The notes below the pieces were generated by a model that saw only the letters and a list, made by a program, of their open reading frames with translations, ran no database searches and had not been told where the DNA came from. A stretch of 64,000 bases of DNA, taken from Morococcus cerebrosus (GTDB lineage: Bacteria; Pseudomonadota; Gammaproteobacteria; Burkholderiales; Neisseriaceae). Both the position numbers and the translations under genes were made by a program. The DNA is taken from contig NZ_CP094242.1 of assembly GCF_022749515.1 (NCBI RefSeq), positions 62,001-126,000 on the forward strand, written 5' to 3'. This document shows, in pieces, positions 7,524 to 17,361 of the stretch; position 1 is the stretch's first letter, and each line of letters opens with the position of its first letter.

Positions 7524-8744
7524 ATGACGGAAAACGACCGCCTTGCCTGGCTGCAACTGGCGTTTACGCCTTATGTCGGCGCGGAGGGCTTCTTGCTCCT
7601 ACTACAACGTTTCGGCAGCGCGAAAGCCGCGCTGGATGCTCCTGCGGAGCAAATCGCCACGATAGTGCGCCACAAGCAGGCAGCCGAATCTTGGCGCAAC
7701 GGCGAAAAACGGGCGTTGGCGCAAAAGGCTGCGGAAGCGGCGCTGCAATGGGAAAAGCAGGACGGCTGCCGTTTGTTGCTGCTGCAAGATGATGATTTTC
7801 CTGAAATGCTGACGCAGGGCATTACCGCGCCGCCGGTTTTGTTCTTGCGCGGTAACGTGCAACTGCTGCACAAACCTTCCGCCGCCATTGTCGGCAGCCG
7901 CCATGCCACGCCGCAGGCGATGCGGATTGCCAAAGATTTCGGCAGAGCGTTGAGTGAACAGGATATTCCCGTCGTGTCGGGTATGGCTTCGGGTATCGAC
8001 ACCGCCGCCCACCAAGGCGCATTGCAGGCGGGCGGCGACACCATCGCCGTATGGGGGACGGGCATAGACCGCATTTACCCGCCGTCCAATAAAAACCTTG
8101 CCTATGAAATCGCCGAAAAAGGATTGATTGTCAGCGAGTTTCCTTTGGATACGCGGCCGTTTGCGGGCAACTTTCCGCGCCGCAACCGCCTGATCGCCGC
8201 GTTGTCGCAGGTTACGCTGGTGGTCGAGGCCGCGTTGGAATCCGGTTCGCTGATTACTGCCAAGCTGGCGGCGGAGATGGGACGTGAGGTGATGGCGGTG
8301 CCCGGTTCGATAGACAATCCGCACAGTAAGGGCTGCCACAAGCTGATTAAAGACGGCGCGAAATTGGTGGAATGTTTGGACGACATCCTTCACGAATGTC
8401 CGGGGCTATTGCAAAATGCGGCAGTTCCATCATATTCTATAAATAAGAAAAACAAAAAAACGGAAAAACGCACTGCCGTCAGAGAGACGTCGTCTGAACC
8501 TGTTTTACCGTTTTCAGACGACCTTCATGTCCGAAAACAGCCGGCGCAAGCCAATACGGTTGCCGCGCCGACAGCGGAAGATGGGCTGCTGGACGCCATG
8601 GGTTACGACTCCGTTCATCCCGATATATTGGCGCAGCAAACCGCATGGGCGGCGGCAGACGTTTACGCTCGACTGCTGGAATACGAACTCGACGGCATCG
8701 TCGCCGCCTTGCCGGGCGGACGCTATCAGCGCATAAAAGCATAA
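7524..8744 (+). CDS. dprA: DNA processing protein DprA (natural transformation)
   Basis: DprA loads RecA onto incoming single-stranded DNA during transformation. The 406-residue protein shows the Rossmann-like DprA domain: 'IVGSRHATPQAMRIAKDFG', 'VVSGMASGIDTAAHQGAL', 'AVWGTGIDRIYPPSN', 'PRRNRLIAALS' and 'AVPGSIDNPHSKGCHKLIKDG'. A C-terminal winged-helix segment follows (about 350-406). The linker at about 320-345 is encoded by an inverted DUS pair (ACGTCGTCTGAA 8487-8498 and TTCAGACGACCT 8513-8524), read as 'TSSEPVLPFSDDL'. It is followed closely by smg. Confidence 0.95.
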   Translation: MTENDRLAWLQLAFTPYVGAEGFLLLLQRFGSAKAALDAPAEQIATIVRHKQAAESWRNGEKRALAQKAAEAALQWEKQDGCRLLLLQDDDFPEMLTQGITAPPVLFLRGNVQLLHKPSAAIVGSRHATPQAMRIAKDFGRALSEQDIPVVSGMASGIDTAAHQGALQAGGDTIAVWGTGIDRIYPPSNKNLAYEIAEKGLIVSEFPLDTRPFAGNFPRRNRLIAALSQVTLVVEAALESGSLITAKLAAEMGREVMAVPGSIDNPHSKGCHKLIKDGAKLVECLDDILHECPGLLQNAAVPSYSINKKNKKTEKRTAVRETSSEPVLPFSDDLHVRKQPAQANTVAAPTAEDGLLDAMGYDSVHPDILAQQTAWAAADVYARLLEYELDGIVAALPGGRYQRIKA

Positions 8745-8769
8745 TTGATTCATTCATTAAGGAACCAGC

Positions 8770-9225
8770 ATGACAGAAGTCATTGCCTATCTCATCGAAC
8801 ACTTCCAAGATTTCGACAATTGTCCGCCGCCGGAGGATTTGGGCCGCCTGTTGGAAGATGCGGGTTTTGACGTAACGGAAATCGGCAATACGCTGATGAT
8901 GATGGAAGTGTTGTTCAACACGTCCGAATTCGCCGCCGCACCGTTCGACAGCCATGCCCTGCGCGTGTATTGCAACGAGGAAGTGGAAAATCTGCCGCAG
9001 GAAGTCATGGGGCTGATGCAGTATCTGGTTGCCGAACGCGCCATCACTTACGAGCAGCGCGAAATCGTCATCCACGCCCTGATGCACATCCCGCCCGAAG
9101 AAATCACGCTCGATACGGCGAAAGTGCTGGTGTTGCTCTTGTTGTGGGCGCACAAAAGCGAATTGCCCGTCTTAATCGGTGACGACCTGATGGGCGCGCT
9201 CAACGGCAAAGCAACCATGCATTAA
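8770..9225 (+). CDS. smg: Smg protein (DUF494)
   Basis: The 151-residue acidic protein belongs to the Smg/DUF494 family, which follows dprA in many beta- and gamma-proteobacteria. Typical stretches are '[17 protein letters not shown]' at the N-terminus, '[12 protein letters not shown]' in the middle and '[20 protein letters not shown]' near the C-terminus. The molecular function is not established. AAGGAACC precedes the ATG, and the 25-bp gap from dprA suggests one transcript. Confidence 0.92.
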   Translation: MTEVIAYLIEHFQDFDNCPPPEDLGRLLEDAGFDVTEIGNTLMMMEVLFNTSEFAAAPFDSHALRVYCNEEVENLPQEVMGLMQYLVAERAITYEQREIVIHALMHIPPEEITLDTAKVLVLLLLWAHKSELPVLIGDDLMGALNGKATMH

Positions 9226-9230
9226 ACCTT

Positions 9231-9275
9231 TTCAGACGACCTTTTGACGCAGCTTGTTCAGAAAGGTCGTCTGAA
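9231..9275. terminator. Inverted DUS pair between smg and topA
   Basis: TTCAGACGACCT (9231-9242) and AGGTCGTCTGAA (9264-9275) form a stem right after smg. It probably ends the dprA-smg transcript. Confidence 0.75.
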
Positions 9276-9309
9276 ACGCATCATCCAATACATTAAAAGA
9301 GAACAAACA

Positions 9310-11616
9310 ATGGCGAAAAACCTCTTAATCGTCGAATCACCGTCCAAAGCCAAAACCCTGAAAAAATACCTTGGCGGCGATTTCGAAATTCTGGCCTCCT
9401 ACGGCCACGTCCGCGACCTCGTCCCCAAAAACGGTGCCGTCGATCCCGAACACGACTTCGCCATGAAATACGAGCTGATCAAACGCAACGCCAAACACGT
9501 CGATGCGATTGTCGCGGGAGCCAAAGAAGCCGAAAACATCTACCTCGCAACCGACCCGGATAGGGAAGGCGAAGCGATTTCCTGGCATCTTTTTGAAATC
9601 CTCAAATCCAAACGCGGTCTGAAAAACATCAAGCCGCAGCGTGTCGTGTTCCACGAAATCACCAAAAACGCCGTGCTCGATGCCGTCGCCAACCCGCGCG
9701 AAATCGAAATGGACTTGGTTGATGCGCAACAAGCCCGCCGCGCTTTGGACTATCTGGTCGGTTTCAACCTCTCGCCATTGTTGTGGAAAAAAATCCGACG
9801 CGGTTTGAGCGCGGGCCGTGTGCAAAGCCCCGCCCTGCGTTTGATTTGCGAACGCGAAAACGAAATCCGCGCGTTTGAAGCGCAGGAATATTGGACGGTG
9901 CATCTCGACAGCCACAAAGGCCGCAGCAAGTTCACCGCCAAACTCGCCCAATACAACGGCGCGAAACTCGAACAATTCGACCTGCCGGACGAAGCCGCGC
10001 AAGCCGACGTGTTGAAAGAACTCGAAGGCAAAGAGGCCGTCGTTACCGCCATCGAAAAGAAAAAGCGCAGCCGCAATCCCGCCGCGCCATTTACCACTTC
10101 TACCATGCAGCAGGATGCCGTGCGCAAACTCGGCTTCACCACCGACCGCACCATGCGTACCGCCCAGCAGCTTTACGAAGGTATAGACGTAGGGCAGGGT
10201 GCCATCGGTCTGATTACCTATATGCGTACCGACAGCGTGAATTTGGCCGATGAAGCGTTAACCGAAATCCGCCATTACATCGAAAACAAAATCGGCAAAG
10301 AATATCTGCCGAGTGCCGCCAAACAATACAAAACCAAATCCAAAAACGCCCAAGAAGCGCACGAAGCCATCCGTCCGACTTCCGTGTACCGCACGCCCGA
10401 AAGCGTCAAACCCTTCCTGAGCGCAGACCAGTTCAAACTCTATCAAATGATTTGGCAGCGCACCGTCGCCTGTCAGATGACGCCCGCCAAATTCGACCAA
10501 ACCACCGTCGATATTACCGTTGGCAAAGGCGTATTCCGCGTAACCGGACAAGTGCAAACCTTCGCAGGCTTCCTCAGCGTTTACGAAGAAAGCAGCGACG
10601 ATGAAGAAGGCGAAGACAGCAAAAAACTGCCCGAAATGAGCGAAGGCGACAAATTGCCCGTGGACAAACTCTACGGCGAGCAACACTTCACTACCCCTCC
10701 GCCGCGCTACAACGAAGCCACGCTGGTTAAAGCCCTCGAAGAATACGGCATCGGCCGCCCCTCGACCTACGCCAGCATCATCTCCACGCTCAAAGACCGC
10801 GAATACGTTACCCTTGAGCAAAAACGCTTCATGCCCACCGACACAGGCGACATCGTCAACAAATTCCTGACCGAACACTTCGCCCAATACGTCGACTACC
10901 ACTTCACAGCCAAACTCGAAGACCAGCTCGACGAAATCGCCGACGGCAAACGCCGCTGGATTCCCGTGATGGACAAATTCTGGAAACCGTTCATCAAACA
11001 AGTGGAAGAAAAAGAAGGCATCGAACGCGCCAAATTTACCACGCAGGAACTCGACGAAACCTGCCCGAAATGCGGCGAACACAAACTGCAAATCAAGTTC
11101 GGCAAAATGGGCCGCTTCGTCGCCTGCGCCGGCTATCCCGAGTGCAGCTACACGCGCAACGTCAACGAAACCGCCGAGGAAGCCGCCGAGCGCATCGCCA
11201 AAGCGGAAGCCGAGCAAGCGGAACTCGACGGACGCGAGTGCCCTAAATGCGGCGGTCGCCTAGTGTACAAATACAGCCGCACTGGCAGCAAATTCATCGG
11301 CTGCGCCAACTACCCCAAATGCAAACACGTCGAGCCGCTGGAAAAACCGAAAGATACCGGCGTCCAATGCCCGCAGTGCAAAAAAGGCAACCTCGTCGAG
11401 CGCAAATCCCGCTACGGCAAACTGTTTTACAGTTGCAGCACCTATCCCGACTGCAACTACGCCACCTGGAACCCGCCCGTCGCCGAAGAATGCCCGAGCT
11501 GCCATTGGCCGGTCTTGACCATCAAAACTACCAAACGCTGGGGCGTGGAAAAAATCTGCCCGCAAAAAGAATGCGGCTGGAAAGAACAGATTGAACCGCC
11601 TGCACCGAAAGAGTGA
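9310..11616 (+). CDS. topA: DNA topoisomerase I
   Basis: Type IA topoisomerase that relaxes negative supercoils. The start at 9310 gives 'MAKNLLIVESPSKAKTLKKY', the canonical TOPRIM beginning; an upstream start at 9244 would translate the DUS and is rejected. The 768-residue enzyme has TOPRIM ('ATDPDREGEAISWHL'), catalytic Y304 in 'ITYMRTDS', 'EAHEAIRPT' and 'GIGRPSTYA'. Four C-terminal tetracysteine zinc ribbons follow ('CPKCGEHKL', 'CPKCGGRLV', 'CPQCKKGNL', 'CPSCHWPVL'). It ends shortly before a DUS pair interrupted by IS1655. Confidence 0.97.
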   Translation: MAKNLLIVESPSKAKTLKKYLGGDFEILASYGHVRDLVPKNGAVDPEHDFAMKYELIKRNAKHVDAIVAGAKEAENIYLATDPDREGEAISWHLFEILKSKRGLKNIKPQRVVFHEITKNAVLDAVANPREIEMDLVDAQQARRALDYLVGFNLSPLLWKKIRRGLSAGRVQSPALRLICERENEIRAFEAQEYWTVHLDSHKGRSKFTAKLAQYNGAKLEQFDLPDEAAQADVLKELEGKEAVVTAIEKKKRSRNPAAPFTTSTMQQDAVRKLGFTTDRTMRTAQQLYEGIDVGQGAIGLITYMRTDSVNLADEALTEIRHYIENKIGKEYLPSAAKQYKTKSKNAQEAHEAIRPTSVYRTPESVKPFLSADQFKLYQMIWQRTVACQMTPAKFDQTTVDITVGKGVFRVTGQVQTFAGFLSVYEESSDDEEGEDSKKLPEMSEGDKLPVDKLYGEQHFTTPPPRYNEATLVKALEEYGIGRPSTYASIISTLKDREYVTLEQKRFMPTDTGDIVNKFLTEHFAQYVDYHFTAKLEDQLDEIADGKRRWIPVMDKFWKPFIKQVEEKEGIERAKFTTQELDETCPKCGEHKLQIKFGKMGRFVACAGYPECSYTRNVNETAEEAAERIAKAEAEQAELDGRECPKCGGRLVYKYSRTGSKFIGCANYPKCKHVEPLEKPKDTGVQCPQCKKGNLVERKSRYGKLFYSCSTYPDCNYATWNPPVAEECPSCHWPVLTIKTTKRWGVEKICPQKECGWKEQIEPPAPKE

Positions 11617-11639
11617 GATTAGGTTGGTTTAAAGAGAAA

Positions 11640-11666
11640 AGGTCGTCTGAAAAAATTTCAGACGAC
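11640..11666. terminator. topA terminator (DUS pair) interrupted by IS1655
   Basis: AGGTCGTCTGAA (11640-11651) faces TTCAGACGAC (11657-11666). The missing CT of the second arm is found, after a duplicated GAC, on the far side of the IS at 12747-12751. The original hairpin was a perfect inverted DUS pair. Confidence 0.85.
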
Positions 11667-12746
11667 GGCGGATTCGCATTTGAAGTGCAACTTTCCATAA
11701 CAGAAAAAGGCCAGTATGCGGTAGCATACGGCCTTTCCTGCAAGAAAGATTGCCATGAGCTACACACAACTGACCCAAGACGAACGATACCATATCCAAT
11801 ACCTGTCCCGCCACTGCACCATCGCCGAAATCGCCAAACAGCTCAACCGCCACAAAAGCACCATCAGCCGAGAAATCAAGCGGCACTGCATCCAAGGACA
11901 GCAATACAGCGCCGAAAAAGCACAGAAGCAAAGCCGGCTGACCAAACAGCACCGGCGAAAACCCTATAAGCTCGATTCGCAGCTGGTTCAACACATCGAC
12001 ACCCTTATCCGCCGCAAACTCAGTCCCGAACAAGTATGTGCCTACCTGCATAAACACCACGGGATCACACTCCATCACAGCACCATTTACCGCTACCTTC
12101 GCCAAGACAAAAGCAACGGCGGCACTTTGTGGCAACACCTCAGAATATGCAGCAAACCCTACCGCAAACGCTACGGCAGCACATGGACCAGAGGCAAAGT
12201 GCCCGACCGCGTCGGCATAGAGAACCGACCTGCTATCGTCGACCAGAAAACCCGCATCGGCGATTGGGAGGCCGACACCATCGTCGGCAAAAATCAGAAA
12301 AGCGCGTTATTGACCTTGGTCGAACGCACTACCCGCTACACCATCATCTGCAAATTAAAGAACTTAAAAGCCGAAGACACTGCCCGGGCGGCCATTAGGG
12401 TATTAAAGGCATATAAAGCCAGAGTCCACACCATCACCATGGATAACGGCAAAGAGTTCTACCAACACACCAAAATAGCCAAAGCCTTGAAGGCGAAAAC
12501 CTATTTTTGCCGCCCTTACCATTCTTGGGAGAAAGGGCTGAATGAGAACACCAATGGACTCATCCGGCAATATTTCCCCAAACAAACCGATTTCCGAAAC
12601 ATCAGCGATCGGGAGATACGCAGGGTTCAAGATGAGTTGAACCACCGGCCGAGAAAAACACTTGGCTACGAAACGCCAAGTGTTTTATTCTTAAATCTGT
12701 TCCAACCACTGGTACCCTAGTGTTGCACTTGAAATCCGAATCCAAG
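11667..12746 (+). mobile_element. IS1655 (IS30 family), copy 1, intact
   Basis: The element is 1080 bp. Near-terminal inverted repeats of 22 bp (20 matching) start at 11670 (GGATTCGCATTTGAAGTGC...) and end at 12743. A 3-bp target duplication GAC flanks it at 11664-11666 and 12747-12749. A transcription-blocking hairpin (AAGGCC-AGTATGC/GCATACGGCCTT, about 11707-11737) precedes the transposase, as if to limit read-in. The target is a DUS. Copy 2 lies at 41936-43015 in the opposite orientation. Confidence 0.93.
11755..12720 (+). CDS. IS30-family transposase (IS1655), copy 1
   Basis: The 321-residue transposase is full length. It has an N-terminal helix-turn-helix ('TIAEIAKQLNRHKSTISREI') and an integrase-like core with DDE residues in 'IGDWEADTIVG', 'HTITMDNGKEF' and 'NENTNGLIRQYFP'. 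The element looks able to transpose. It differs from copy 2 at a few residues (for example RHCTI versus RYCTV near residue 15-19), so the copies are not a very recent duplication. Confidence 0.95.
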   Translation: MSYTQLTQDERYHIQYLSRHCTIAEIAKQLNRHKSTISREIKRHCIQGQQYSAEKAQKQSRLTKQHRRKPYKLDSQLVQHIDTLIRRKLSPEQVCAYLHKHHGITLHHSTIYRYLRQDKSNGGTLWQHLRICSKPYRKRYGSTWTRGKVPDRVGIENRPAIVDQKTRIGDWEADTIVGKNQKSALLTLVERTTRYTIICKLKNLKAEDTARAAIRVLKAYKARVHTITMDNGKEFYQHTKIAKALKAKTYFCRPYHSWEKGLNENTNGLIRQYFPKQTDFRNISDREIRRVQDELNHRPRKTLGYETPSVLFLNLFQPLVP

Positions 12747-12774
12747 GACCTTTTCAGTTTCATTAGGAAGGGAT

Positions 12775-12996
12775 TTAACGCCTTGCAAAAACCAACGTGG
12801 CAAGAAAGAACAAGCTGACAATCAAAGCAACGGTTTTGCCGATCAAGGGCAGGCAAAAGACGAACCAAAGCAGACCGCGCCCCAAGTTCGGAATCAATCC
12901 CAAGTGGCGGTAATATTCGTCAAAAAAATGGGCGTGGGCGGTGAAGGCAATCACGCCGCCGATATAAACACCCAAAATAATTTTCCAAAGCGGCAT
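12775..12996 (-). CDS. Small membrane protein, hypothetical
   Basis: The 73-residue product has two predicted membrane helices ('IILGVYIGGVIAFTAHAHF' and 'FCLPLIGKTVALIVSLFFLA') joined by a short polar loop ('DEYYRHLGLIPNLGRG'), ending in 'FARR'. I do not recognise a family. A coding region of consistent composition and a plausible ATG support a real gene. It faces the right end of IS1655, whose insertion ends 29 bp beyond its stop codon. Confidence 0.6.
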   Translation of the reverse strand: MPLWKIILGVYIGGVIAFTAHAHFFDEYYRHLGLIPNLGRGLLWFVFCLPLIGKTVALIVSLFFLATLVFARR

Positions 12997-13203
12997 TGTC
13001 AGCCATCCATATTTTCATTAAGTATTATGGCCAATAGACTGAAAAAGCGGTGGGAAAGTTCTAATGGCGGACGTAAGCGACCTTTTTATTTGAGAAAATA
13101 TTTTATGATTTATAAAATTTTGTAAGTTTAGCATCATAAAAAATAAAATTTCACGATGCGTCAATTTGTTTTCATGCTGCCTTAAATGAAAAAAACGCTG
13201 CGG

Positions 13204-13242
13204 TATAATGGCTGCTTTGTCATTCTTTAGAGGTCGTCTGAA
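13204..13242 (+). promoter_or_regulatory. Candidate -10 and DUS in the rsmD leader
   Basis: A perfect TATAAT (13204-13209) lies 58 bp before rsmD; the -35 region (around CTTAAA, 13182) is weak. A single DUS, AGGTCGTCTGAA (13231-13242), lies in the leader. No other gene signal is seen in 12997-13203. Confidence 0.5.
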
Positions 13243-13266
13243 ACTGTTGGACGATTCGTTTTAATC

Positions 13267-14206
<940 letters not shown>

Positions 14207-14263
14207 ATTCTTTTTTAAAGCAATAAATTGAGTGATTTTAAGAAAACAAAATTAAAAAAGAAC

Positions 14264-14292
14264 TTGACGAAAATCTGAGTCACGAATAAACT
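14264..14292 (+). promoter_or_regulatory. Promoter of the tRNA-tuf operon
   Basis: TTGACG (14264-14269), a 17-bp spacer and TAAACT (14287-14292), placed 13 bp before tRNA-Tyr. Spacing and position fit a stable-RNA promoter. Confidence 0.65.
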
Positions 14293-14305
14293 TGCGTTCT
14301 CTTTT

Positions 14306-14389
14306 GGTGGGATTCCCGAGCGGTCAAAGGGGGCAGACTGTAAATCTGTTGCGAGAGCTTCGAAGGTTCGAATCCTTCTCCCACCACCA
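14306..14389 (+). tRNA. tRNA-Tyr (GTA)
   Basis: Acceptor stem GGTGGGA pairs with TCCCACC. A long variable arm (class II tRNA), anticodon GTA at 14340-14342, TTCGAAT T-loop, discriminator A and encoded CCA to 14389. First of three tRNAs leading into tuf. Confidence 0.97.
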
Positions 14390-14425
14390 AATTCCAATGT
14401 GTTGGGGCATTGATGCAGTAAGTCT

Positions 14426-14499
14426 GCGGGTGTAGCTCAATGGTAGAGCAGAAGCCTTCCAAGCTTACGGTGAGGGTTCGATTCCCTTCACCCGCTCCA
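14426..14499 (+). tRNA. tRNA-Gly (TCC)
   Basis: Acceptor GCGGGTG pairs with CACCCGC; anticodon TCC at 14458-14460; T-loop TTCGATT; discriminator T and encoded CCA. Confidence 0.97.
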
Positions 14500-14510
14500 A
14501 TAGTCTATTG

Positions 14511-14585
14511 GCCCATGTAGCTCAGGGGTAGAGCACTCCCTTGGTAAGGGAGAGGCCGGCAGTTCAAATCTGCCCATGGGCACCA
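14511..14585 (+). tRNA. tRNA-Thr (GGT)
   Basis: Acceptor GCCCATG pairs with CATGGGC; anticodon GGT at 14543-14545; T-loop TTCAAAT; discriminator A and encoded CCA. It ends 40 bp before tuf. Confidence 0.97.
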
Positions 14586-14625
14586 AATACCATTTTCTCA
14601 GTATTTTAAAGATAGGAAATTTGCC

Positions 14626-15810
14626 ATGGCAAAGGAAAAATTTGAACGTAGCAAACCGCACGTAAACGTTGGCACCATCGGTCACGTTGACCATGGTAAA
14701 ACCACTCTGACTGCTGCTTTGACTACTATTTTGGCTAAAAAATTCGGCGGTGCTGCAAAAGCTTACGACCAAATCGATAACGCTCCCGAAGAAAAAGCCC
14801 GCGGTATTACCATCAATACCTCACACGTAGAATACGAAACCGAAACCCGCCACTACGCACACGTGGACTGCCCGGGCCACGCCGACTACGTTAAAAACAT
14901 GATTACCGGTGCCGCACAAATGGACGGCGCAATCTTGGTATGTTCCGCTGCCGACGGTCCTATGCCGCAAACTCGCGAACACATCCTGTTGGCCCGCCAA
15001 GTAGGCGTACCTTACATCATCGTGTTCATGAATAAATGCGACATGGTTGATGATGCCGAACTGCTGGAACTGGTTGAAATGGAAATCCGTGACTTGCTGT
15101 CAAGCTACGACTTCCCAGGTGACGACTGCCCGATCGTACAAGGTTCTGCACTGAAAGCCTTGGAAGGCGACGCCGCTTACGAAGAAAAAATCTTCGAACT
15201 GGCTGCCGCATTGGACAGCTACATCCCGACTCCAGAGCGTGCCGTGGACAAACCGTTCCTGTTGCCTATCGAAGACGTATTCTCCATCTCCGGTCGCGGT
15301 ACCGTAGTAACCGGCCGTGTAGAGCGCGGTGTCATCCACGTTGGTGACGAGATCGAAATCGTAGGTCTGAAAGAAACCCAAAAAACCACTTGTACCGGTG
15401 TTGAGATGTTCCGCAAACTGCTGGACGAAGGTCAAGCAGGTGACAACGTAGGCGTATTGCTGCGCGGTACCAAACGCGAAGAAGTGGAACGCGGTCAAGT
15501 ATTGGCTAAACCGGGTACCATCACTCCGCACACCAAATTCAAAGCGGAAGTGTACGTATTGAGCAAAGAAGAGGGTGGCCGTCATACTCCGTTCTTCGCC
15601 AACTACCGTCCTCAATTCTACTTCCGTACTACCGACGTGACCGGCGCGGTTACTTTGGAAGAAGGTGTAGAAATGGTTATGCCTGGTGAGAATGTAGCCA
15701 TCACTGTAGAACTGATTGCGCCTATCGCTATGGAAGAAGGTTTGCGCTTTGCGATTCGTGAAGGTGGCCGTACCGTAGGTGCAGGTGTGGTTTCTTCTAT
15801 CATCGCTTAA
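14626..15810 (+). CDS. tuf: Elongation factor Tu, copy A
   Basis: The 394-residue EF-Tu delivers aminoacyl-tRNA to the ribosome. GTPase motifs: P-loop 'GHVDHGKT', switch II 'DCPGHADY' and 'NKCD'; domains 2 and 3 follow. Its protein is identical to copy B (31551-32735). The DNA differs at 14 synonymous sites, all in the first ~255 and last ~207 bases. The gene lies between tRNA-Thr and tRNA-Trp in the classical thrT-tuf-trpT arrangement. Confidence 0.98.
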   Translation: MAKEKFERSKPHVNVGTIGHVDHGKTTLTAALTTILAKKFGGAAKAYDQIDNAPEEKARGITINTSHVEYETETRHYAHVDCPGHADYVKNMITGAAQMDGAILVCSAADGPMPQTREHILLARQVGVPYIIVFMNKCDMVDDAELLELVEMEIRDLLSSYDFPGDDCPIVQGSALKALEGDAAYEEKIFELAAALDSYIPTPERAVDKPFLLPIEDVFSISGRGTVVTGRVERGVIHVGDEIEIVGLKETQKTTCTGVEMFRKLLDEGQAGDNVGVLLRGTKREEVERGQVLAKPGTITPHTKFKAEVYVLSKEEGGRHTPFFANYRPQFYFRTTDVTGAVTLEEGVEMVMPGENVAITVELIAPIAMEEGLRFAIREGGRTVGAGVVSSIIA

Positions 15811-15816
15811 GTTTAG

Positions 15817-15892
15817 AGGCCAATAGCTCAATTGGTAGAGTATCGGTCTCCAAAACCGAGGGTTGGGGGTTCGAGACCCTCTTGGCCTGCCA
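15817..15892 (+). tRNA. tRNA-Trp (CCA)
   Basis: Acceptor AGGCCAA pairs with TTGGCCT; anticodon CCA at 15850-15852; T-loop TTCGAGA; discriminator G; encoded CCA to 15892. It starts 6 bp after the tuf stop codon. Confidence 0.97.
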
Positions 15893-15900
15893 AATAAAAA

Positions 15901-15931
15901 ATTAACCGGCCCTGTGCCGGTTAATTTTTTT
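15901..15931 (+). terminator. Rho-independent terminator after tRNA-Trp
   Basis: ATTAACCGGC-CCTGT-GCCGGTTAAT followed by a run of T. It ends the tRNA-tuf transcript before secE. Confidence 0.85.
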
Positions 15932-16011
15932 GCATTTCTTTTTTAGTAATTAATTTAAACCATTGCATGAGTGAGATAGCGCGACTTTGATGCTGTGGTG
16001 AGTGAGTAAAG

Positions 16012-16284
16012 ATGACTGAACATACATCTGAACATAAAGCAGAAAAGTCGGGTCAGCTTGTAACATCCGGCAATCATTCTACGCCGCCTAAGCGAGAAGG
16101 GCTGCTTTCCTATTTTAAAAACTCATGGTCTGAGTTTAAAAAAGTTGTTTGGCCTACGCGGGATGATGCAGTTAAGATGACGATCTTCGTCGTTATATTT
16201 GTAGCAATCTTGGCAGTATTTATTTACGCGGCAGACAGTGCTATTTCTTGGCTGTTTTTTGATGTGTTGTTGAAGAGGGGGTAA
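16012..16284 (+). CDS. secE: Preprotein translocase subunit SecE
   Basis: The 90-residue protein has a polar N-terminus, the amphipathic '[20 protein letters not shown]' typical of SecE, and one membrane helix ('[20 protein letters not shown]'). It is the minimal single-helix SecE that clamps SecY. It lies two bases before nusG, the standard pair. Confidence 0.95.
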   Translation: MTEHTSEHKAEKSGQLVTSGNHSTPPKREGLLSYFKNSWSEFKKVVWPTRDDAVKMTIFVVIFVAILAVFIYAADSAISWLFFDVLLKRG

Positions 16285-16286
16285 AA

Positions 16287-16820
16287 ATGTCAAAACGTTG
16301 GTATGTTGTGCAGGCTTATTCCGGCTTTGAGAAAAATGTCCAGAAGACCCTAAAAGAGCGTATCGCTCGCGAAGGCATGGAAGGTTATTTCGGTCAGATT
16401 CTTGTTCCGGTTGAAGAAGTGGTCGATATTAAAAATGGTCGTAAAACCATTAGCGAGCGTAAGTTCTATCCGGGCTATGTTTTGGTCGAAATGGAAATGA
16501 CCGATGATTCATGGCATTTGGTGAAAAGTACCCCTCGAGTTTCAGGCTTTATTGGTGGTACGGCAAATAAGCCTACTCCGATTTCTCAAAGAGAGGCTGA
16601 TGCGATCTTGCAACAGGTTCGTTCTGGGGTTGAGAAGCCTAAACCTAAAGTTGAATTTGAAGTGGGGCAGCAAGTTCGTGTAAACGAAGGGCCTTTTGCT
16701 GACTTCAACGGTATTGTGGATGAAGTGAATTATGAGCGTAATAAATTGAGGGTTTCTGTTCAGATTTTTGGTCGTGAAACTCCGGTTGAGTTAGAGTTTG
16801 GGCAAGTGGAAAAGATTTAA
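16287..16820 (+). CDS. nusG: Transcription termination/antitermination factor NusG
   Basis: The 177-residue protein shows the NGN domain ('[19 protein letters not shown]', '[13 protein letters not shown]', '[11 protein letters not shown]') and a C-terminal KOW domain ('[20 protein letters not shown]'). NusG binds RNA polymerase, reduces pausing and couples to Rho or to ribosomal S10. It follows secE. Confidence 0.97.
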   Translation: MSKRWYVVQAYSGFEKNVQKTLKERIAREGMEGYFGQILVPVEEVVDIKNGRKTISERKFYPGYVLVEMEMTDDSWHLVKSTPRVSGFIGGTANKPTPISQREADAILQQVRSGVEKPKPKVEFEVGQQVRVNEGPFADFNGIVDEVNYERNKLRVSVQIFGRETPVELEFGQVEKI

Positions 16821-16833
16821 GCTTTTAAATCCC

Positions 16834-16862
16834 TTGAAAAAAAATCTCTAAGTAAATATAAT
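16834..16862 (+). promoter_or_regulatory. Strong sigma70 promoter of rplK-rplA
   Basis: TTGAAA (16834-16839), a 17-bp spacer and TATAAT (16857-16862), 64 bp before rplK. A GCGGAA-ATGG-TTCCGC hairpin (16883-16898) in the leader is a possible L1 feedback site by analogy with the E. coli L11 operon. Confidence 0.75.
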
Positions 16863-16926
16863 ACTGAATTCTTTTTTGGGAAGCGGAAATGGTTCCGCGC
16901 TATACCCGTTTTTAGGAGTCCTATAA

Positions 16927-17361
16927 GTGGCAAAGAAAATTATCGGCTATATCAAACTGCAAATTCCTGCAGGTAAAGCCAATCCATCTCCCCCAGTTGG
17001 TCCTGCTTTGGGTCAACGTGGTCTGAATATTATGGAATTCTGTAAAGCATTTAATGCTGCAACTCAAGGCATGGAGCCTGGTTTGCCGATTCCTGTTGTG
17101 ATTACTGCATTTGCGGATAAGTCATTCACTTTTGTGATGAAAACTCCCCCGGCCTCTATTCTGTTGAAAAAAGCCGCTGGTCTGCAAAAAGGTAGTTCTA
17201 ATCCTCTGACAAATAAAGTGGGTAAATTGACCCGTGCTCAGTTGGAAGAAATTGCTAAAACTAAAGAACCTGATTTGACTGCTGCTGATTTGGATGCCGC
17301 TGTTCGCACTATTGCTGGTTCTGCTCGTTCAATGGGTTTGGATGTGGAGGGTGTTGTATAA
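16927..17361 (+). CDS. rplK: Ribosomal protein L11
   Basis: The 144-residue L11 binds 23S rRNA at the GTPase-associated centre. It starts with GTG after TAGGAG. The N-terminal domain ('[20 protein letters not shown]', '[13 protein letters not shown]') and the RNA-binding C-terminal domain ('[14 protein letters not shown]') are complete. Its TAA overlaps the rplA start (TAATG), giving translational coupling. Confidence 0.97.

Noticed and set aside
9244..9309. N-terminal extension of topA
   Set aside because: It translates the intergenic DUS; the conserved topA start is at 9310.
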